Below are positions 60,894 through 64,000 of a stretch of DNA of 64,000 bases, one piece after another. Source of the stretch: Bacteroidales bacterium UBA6192. GTDB lineage: Bacteria; Bacteroidota; Bacteroidia; Bacteroidales; F082. Where the stretch lies: the NCBI GenBank assembly GCA_002422725.1, contig DITE01000030.1:24698-88697 (forward strand), in the 5' to 3' direction. The stretch's first letter is position 1, and each line of letters opens with the position of its first letter. The notes under the pieces are model-generated. The model had not been told where the DNA came from, did no database searches, and was given only the letters and a program-made list of their open reading frames with translations. Both the position numbers and the translations under genes were made by a program.

Positions 60894-61883
60894 ATGGAAC
60901 CATACTTTCGGGCTGATCAGATTTTTACGGAATTAACCCCTGATGCATTGAATGATCTTGCATTGCAGTTGTTTCGCTTTCAGTTTGATAAACTTAAAAT
61001 ATATGGTGATTATTGCCATTACCTGGGGGTTGACCCGAAGCATGTTGTGCGCGTGGAACAGATTCCTTTTATTCCGATTTCCTTTTTTACCAGCCACAAA
61101 ATTATCACCGACGGGCTTGACGAATTGTTGGTTTTCATGAGTTCGGGCACCACCGGTATGACAAGGAGTTTACATTATGTGCACAATCCTGATTGGTATA
61201 TAAAAAGCTTTACAAAAGGCTTCAACCATTTTTATGGATCACCGGATCAATATTGCCTGTTGGGCTTGCTGCCCTCCTATCTTGAGCAGGGCAACTCATC
61301 GCTGGTGTATATGGTTGACCAGCTGATGCAGCAAGGTGGACATCCGCAAAGCGGGTTTTTCCTGCATGATTTCGACAAACTTCTATCGGTGCTAAAGCAT
61401 TGCCAGGAAAACGCCCAAAAAACGATGCTCATCGGCGTTAGCTATGCCCTGCTTGATTTTGTCGAAAAACATCCACTTCGCTTCAACGACCTGATTGTGG
61501 TGGAAACCGGTGGTATGAAAGGAAGACGAAAGGAAATGGTCCGCGAGGAACTGCACAGTTTACTGAGTGGGGGTTTTGGGGTTGACAACATTCATTCGGA
61601 ATATGGCATGACCGAATTGTTGTCGCAGGCCTATTCAGCAAGAGAGGGTAAATTCGCAACACCGCCATGGATGAAGGTATTGATCCGTGATATCAACGAC
61701 CCGAGAGGATTTTTGGAAAATGGTCGTAGCGGTGGCATCAATGTGATCGATCTGGCCAATGTTTACAGTTGTGCTTTCATTGCCACACAAGATATCGGCA
61801 AAATAAATAAGGATGGGAGTTTTGAGGTTCTTGGCCGATATGATAACAGCGACATCAGGGGATGTAACCTGATGATTGGTTGA
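60894..61883 (+). CDS. LuxE-like acyl-protein synthetase family protein
   Basis: From the ATG at 60894 the protein is 329 residues. It resembles the acyl-protein synthetase LuxE and related adenylate-forming enzymes: IPFIPISFFTSHKI, the P-loop-like MSSGTTGMTRSLH, LGLLPSYLEQGNSSLVYMVD, VETGGMKGRRKEMVREEL, HSEYGMTELLSQAYS and a C-terminal ATQDIG...GRYDNSDIRG. Such proteins activate carboxylic acids as acyl-AMP. No luxC or luxD homologue is nearby, so luminescence is not implied; similar genes in Bacteroidota are found in glycan or lipid loci. The ATG at 60843 would put the promoter inside the divergent gene, so 60894 is preferred. Confidence 0.83.
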   Translation: MEPYFRADQIFTELTPDALNDLALQLFRFQFDKLKIYGDYCHYLGVDPKHVVRVEQIPFIPISFFTSHKIITDGLDELLVFMSSGTTGMTRSLHYVHNPDWYIKSFTKGFNHFYGSPDQYCLLGLLPSYLEQGNSSLVYMVDQLMQQGGHPQSGFFLHDFDKLLSVLKHCQENAQKTMLIGVSYALLDFVEKHPLRFNDLIVVETGGMKGRRKEMVREELHSLLSGGFGVDNIHSEYGMTELLSQAYSAREGKFATPPWMKVLIRDINDPRGFLENGRSGGINVIDLANVYSCAFIATQDIGKINKDGSFEVLGRYDNSDIRGCNLMIG

Positions 61884-61886
61884 CAT

Positions 61887-62573
61887 TCAGACCTGGTCGA
61901 ACAGATCGGAAGGGAAAACATCCACCGGATAAATCAATGTTGCATCATCGTTGCCGGCATAATTGATTTTTGTGGAAACCGGATAACGGGCCATCAATTC
62001 TGCGGGAAGGGGTTTCAGCATTTCTTCCAGCTGCTGCGGGTCAGTGGTGCCGAGCCATTTTACCTCGTCCTCACGCCTCAGGATTACCGGCATGCGGTGG
62101 TGTATGTCGTTCATCAGTTCGTTTGCCGAAGTGGTGATGACCGAAAAACTCTGAAGGATATGGCCATCAGGCCCTGTCCGGCTCTCCCATATACCGGCCA
62201 TGGCAAATAGGGACTCGTCTTTGAGAAAAAAACGATAGGGCAATTTAACCTTGCCGGCTTTCCATTCGAAGAAACCATTGGCCGGAATAAGACAACGCCT
62301 GAGTTGAAATGCATTGCGAAAAGCCGGCTTGTCGGCTATGGTCTCGGCCCGGCTGTTGATCATTCCGGCTGCTTTGGATTTGTCAACCGACCAGTGAGGG
62401 ATCAGTCCCCAGTGGAAAAAGTTCAGCTTGTGGGGTTCGTTGTTGGTAATCACCGGAAGTTGCTGGGTGGGAGCGCAGTTATACCGGGGTTTGAAGTGTT
62501 CGTCAAAAACTTCGGTATTGAATCGTTCCGAAATCTCTTTTCCCTTGACCGAAAGTTGAAATCTGCCGCACAT
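61887..62573 (-). CDS. SOS response-associated peptidase (SRAP, YedK/HMCES-like)
   Basis: The 228-residue protein caps abasic sites in single-stranded DNA by forming a covalent thiazolidine with the N-terminal Cys2. The start MCGRF at 62573 is required since Met1 is removed to expose Cys2; a TTG two codons upstream is therefore wrong. The other active-site residues are visible: Asn in MINSRAETI, Glu in PANGFFEWKAG, His in DIHHRMPVIL. RYNCAPTQ at about residue 35 is also family-typical. It begins 2 bases after the stop of the upstream NUDIX gene; a shared transcript is likely. Confidence 0.94.
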   Translation of the reverse strand: MCGRFQLSVKGKEISERFNTEVFDEHFKPRYNCAPTQQLPVITNNEPHKLNFFHWGLIPHWSVDKSKAAGMINSRAETIADKPAFRNAFQLRRCLIPANGFFEWKAGKVKLPYRFFLKDESLFAMAGIWESRTGPDGHILQSFSVITTSANELMNDIHHRMPVILRREDEVKWLGTTDPQQLEEMLKPLPAELMARYPVSTKINYAGNDDATLIYPVDVFPSDLFDQV

Positions 62574-62575
62574 TT

Positions 62576-63016
62576 TCAATCCTTTTTCAGGTTCAATGCG
62601 GTGATCACTTCATTGAGGATAGCAGCATGATCGAAAGCAAGAGGTGGCAGGGCTGTGATGTTGAACCATGCTGCACCAGCTGCATCGTCGCCTGCTGTGA
62701 CTGGTTGGTTTTCGGTAATCCAGGCAACATAAACAACCGTAACGGTGCGGTGGCGGGGGTCGCGATCGGGGTGGCCATAGGTGTGAAACTGTTTGAAAGA
62801 GAGGTTTTTCAGGCCTGTTTCTTCAACAATTTCGCGGTCGACAGCCTGCTTCAGCGTTTCCTGCTCGTTAACAAATCCTCCGGGCAGCGCCCATGAGCCC
62901 TGAAATGGCCAGTGTTTACGTTCGATTAGCAGCACCTCGGTGTGTGCGTCTGTTTTCCTCAACACAACGCCATCAACAGTTAGTGCAGGTCGCGGATATT
63001 CATAGGTATAGGGCAT
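62576..63016 (-). CDS. NUDIX hydrolase
   Basis: The 146-residue pyrophosphohydrolase has a complete Nudix box GFVNEQETLKQAVDREIVEE, continuing TGL (GX5EX7REUXEEXGU), binding Mg2+. The N-terminus (YPRPALTVDGVVLRK, VLLIERKHWPFQGSWALPGG) and the HRTVTVVYVAWI stretch are like ADP-ribose pyrophosphatase/NrtR-type Nudix proteins, but there is no C-terminal HTH, so a regulator function is unlikely. Its stop nearly touches the SRAP start (2-base gap). Substrate undetermined. Confidence 0.92.
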   Translation of the reverse strand: MPYTYEYPRPALTVDGVVLRKTDAHTEVLLIERKHWPFQGSWALPGGFVNEQETLKQAVDREIVEETGLKNLSFKQFHTYGHPDRDPRHRTVTVVYVAWITENQPVTAGDDAAGAAWFNITALPPLAFDHAAILNEVITALNLKKD

Positions 63017-63221
63017 AGGTAAAAGCGGATGAAAGATTCAAAGATAGGTGAATTTGATAAAAGAATTTAAGAACTCTGGGAGAATTAAAACGGTTAGGGG
63101 CAGCGTTGTCTTTTTGTATTGAACGGTCACATATATGAAATGTTGGGGATTGCGGGCGTCATTACTGTCTGCTGTTACAAATGCTGATGCGGGGCAGAAA
63201 ACTTCAAATAACCACTTAAAC

Positions 63222-63251
63222 CCCAATATATTAAATATGATGTTAGCCCCA
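63222..63251. repeat. Left copy of inverted sequence flanking the DKNYY gene
   Basis: The plus strand contains CCCCAATATATTAAAT ending in GATG and then GTTAGCCCCAGTATT (GTTAGCCCCA at 63242-63251). The second part is inverted-repeated at the right end (TGGGGCTAAC, 63972-63981); the first part resembles the reverse complement of the gene's own leader. It is just past the stop of the DKNYY gene. Confidence 0.5.
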
Positions 63252-63256
63252 GTATT

Positions 63257-63961
63257 TTATTTTTTTTCAATTTCATTTATCGTTTTAGGTGGAATAAATT
63301 CCCACTCGCTATTTTTATCACCAATTATATATATATACTGATATTCGGTGTCAATGTTTCTCGTATCATTCTTATCGTAGTAAAAAGTCAAGGGGTCTGC
63401 ATTTTCGATAACTTTTTCATGCACAAATACATTATTTATGTCAACTGCAAAGTAAAAGAATTCCGGTCCATTTATGATTTTAAAAGTTTTTCCATCTGCT
63501 TTTGAAATCAATTCTCCACGGAAATACACATTCTTTTCGTCAGTTGCATAATCCTTTCCTAAATACTTAAATTTCAAAGGATTTGCTTTTTCAACAATTA
63601 CTTTCTTATAATAACAGACGCCACAATCATCATAGTCTATGCAAAGTATTTCCAACGGATAAAAAACATGGTTTTTATCTTTTGCATATTGAGTTCCTGC
63701 CAAAACCTTAAAAGTTTTAATGTCAATGTCAGGTAGAGGCTTAACATTACATGCAATCTCTCCACCGAAAATTGAGTCGCCAATCCTTGTATATCCGTCA
63801 ATTCTTTCTTTATTATTTAATTCAATCCAGCTTTTATTGGTCTGAATATATTCTTCAGTTTTATCAACTATTTCAGAAGGTTCAAAGTACTTTTTCTGCC
63901 TACTACAACTTAAGAAGGTTATAATCAAAACAAGTATGCTAATTGTCTGTTTCATTGTCAT
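63257..63961 (-). CDS. DKNYY-family lipoprotein
   Basis: The product is 234 residues (a second Met at codon 3 is possible) with a lipobox-type signal (LIITFLSC). The body has repeats of the DKNYY family: YAKDKNHVFYPLE, YATDEKNVYFRGELI, FAVDINNVFVHEKVI, each introducing a 30-40 residue beta unit with (A/N)DPLTFK-like ends (ANPLKFKYL, ADPLTFYYD). Function is unknown; such repeats are thought to form beta-propeller or beta-helix-like structures. The sequence is clearly more AT-rich than the neighbours, and inverted sequences flank it, suggesting it was acquired as a cassette. Confidence 0.82.
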   Translation of the reverse strand: MTMKQTISILVLIITFLSCSRQKKYFEPSEIVDKTEEYIQTNKSWIELNNKERIDGYTRIGDSIFGGEIACNVKPLPDIDIKTFKVLAGTQYAKDKNHVFYPLEILCIDYDDCGVCYYKKVIVEKANPLKFKYLGKDYATDEKNVYFRGELISKADGKTFKIINGPEFFYFAVDINNVFVHEKVIENADPLTFYYDKNDTRNIDTEYQYIYIIGDKNSEWEFIPPKTINEIEKK

Positions 63962-63971
63962 TTAATAATAT

Positions 63972-63988
63972 TGGGGCTAACGTTAAGC
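63972..63988. repeat. Right copy of inverted sequence with core TAACGTTA
   Basis: TGGGGCTAAC (63972-63981) is the reverse complement of GTTAGCCCCA at 63242-63251, followed by GTTAAGC. The junction TAACGTTA is palindromic. Read on the minus strand, GCTTAAC precedes GTTAGCCCC: this resembles the RYYYAAC...GTTRRRY arrangement at attC recombination sites, with one imperfect position. The full site, if any, would extend beyond the window. Confidence 0.4.
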
Positions 63989-64000
63989 ATTTTATCTGCC

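Noticed and set aside
60894..61883. Evidence of a bioluminescence (lux) operon
   Set aside because: Only a LuxE-like protein is present; luxC, luxD and luciferase genes are absent and the family has other roles in Bacteroidota.
63135..63341. 68-codon plus-strand frame covering the cassette boundary
   Set aside because: It runs across the boundary repeat and into the antisense of the DKNYY gene; the hydrophobic end is the reverse of an A-rich stretch.

Overview
This looks like a stretch of chromosome from a member of the Bacteroidota, most likely an anaerobic, fermentative Bacteroidales-like organism. The evidence is two proteins with C-terminal type IX secretion (T9SS) sorting domains, a Bacteroidota-type S46 dipeptidyl peptidase, MacB/FtsX exporters with long permeases, and many promoters with the Bacteroidota -7 element TAnnTTTGY and almost no Shine-Dalgarno sequences. 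An oxygen-sensitive glycyl radical enzyme points to anaerobic life. GC is moderate by eye, except for the AT-rich last 0.8 kb. No phage, IS element, rRNA or CRISPR array is visible.

Layout. 1-2.2 kb: a TPR protein and DNA-3-methyladenine glycosylase I (tag). 2.2-12.9 kb: a minus-strand exporter operon (membrane-fusion protein, ATPase, two large permeases, two small proteins), divergent from a sigma-54-type response regulator and its histidine kinase; a sigma-54-like promoter and an inverted repeat lie between them. 13.0-17.5 kb: a HypD-type glycyl radical hydroxyproline dehydratase, its activase, and a short-chain threonine dehydrogenase, i.e. amino-acid catabolism. 17.7-23.2 kb: mscL, a hybrid histidine kinase with a striking 21-residue tandem-repeat coiled coil, and mlaE-mlaF-cvpA. 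23.6-31.6 kb: a small lipoprotein, a SprT-like metalloprotease, mannose-1-phosphate guanylyltransferase, a DPP7-like peptidase and two T9SS cargo proteins.

32.2-45.4 kb is an energy-metabolism region: a membrane iron-sulfur protein plus a CCG-domain protein (together resembling an ETF:menaquinone oxidoreductase split over two genes), etfB-etfA, an acyl-CoA dehydrogenase, a flavin oxidoreductase overlapping an ElbB-like gene, then thiolase, 3-hydroxyacyl-CoA dehydrogenase and enoyl-CoA hydratase. Together these give every step between acetyl-CoA and butyryl-CoA, or beta-oxidation in reverse. 45.5-47.7 kb: a metallo-hydrolase, a chorismate-pathway amidotransferase subunit and RidA. 47.85 kb: tRNA-Phe(GAA).

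48.0-55.8 kb is a plus-strand envelope cluster: coaX, a FadL-like outer-membrane protein, a TPR protein, lptC, a CNNM/CorC-type membrane protein (TTG start) and a PpiD/SurA-like isomerase. 55.9-59.0 kb holds mrdA-rodA for cell elongation. 59.1-63.0 kb has small exported proteins, a LuxE-like acyl-protein synthetase, a YedK/HMCES-type SRAP protein and a NUDIX hydrolase. The right end (63.2-64.0 kb) is an AT-rich DKNYY-family lipoprotein gene flanked by inverted GTTAGCCCCA/TGGGGCTAAC sequences that resemble gene-cassette ends.

All functions are inferred from sequence features and family knowledge. No database search was run.
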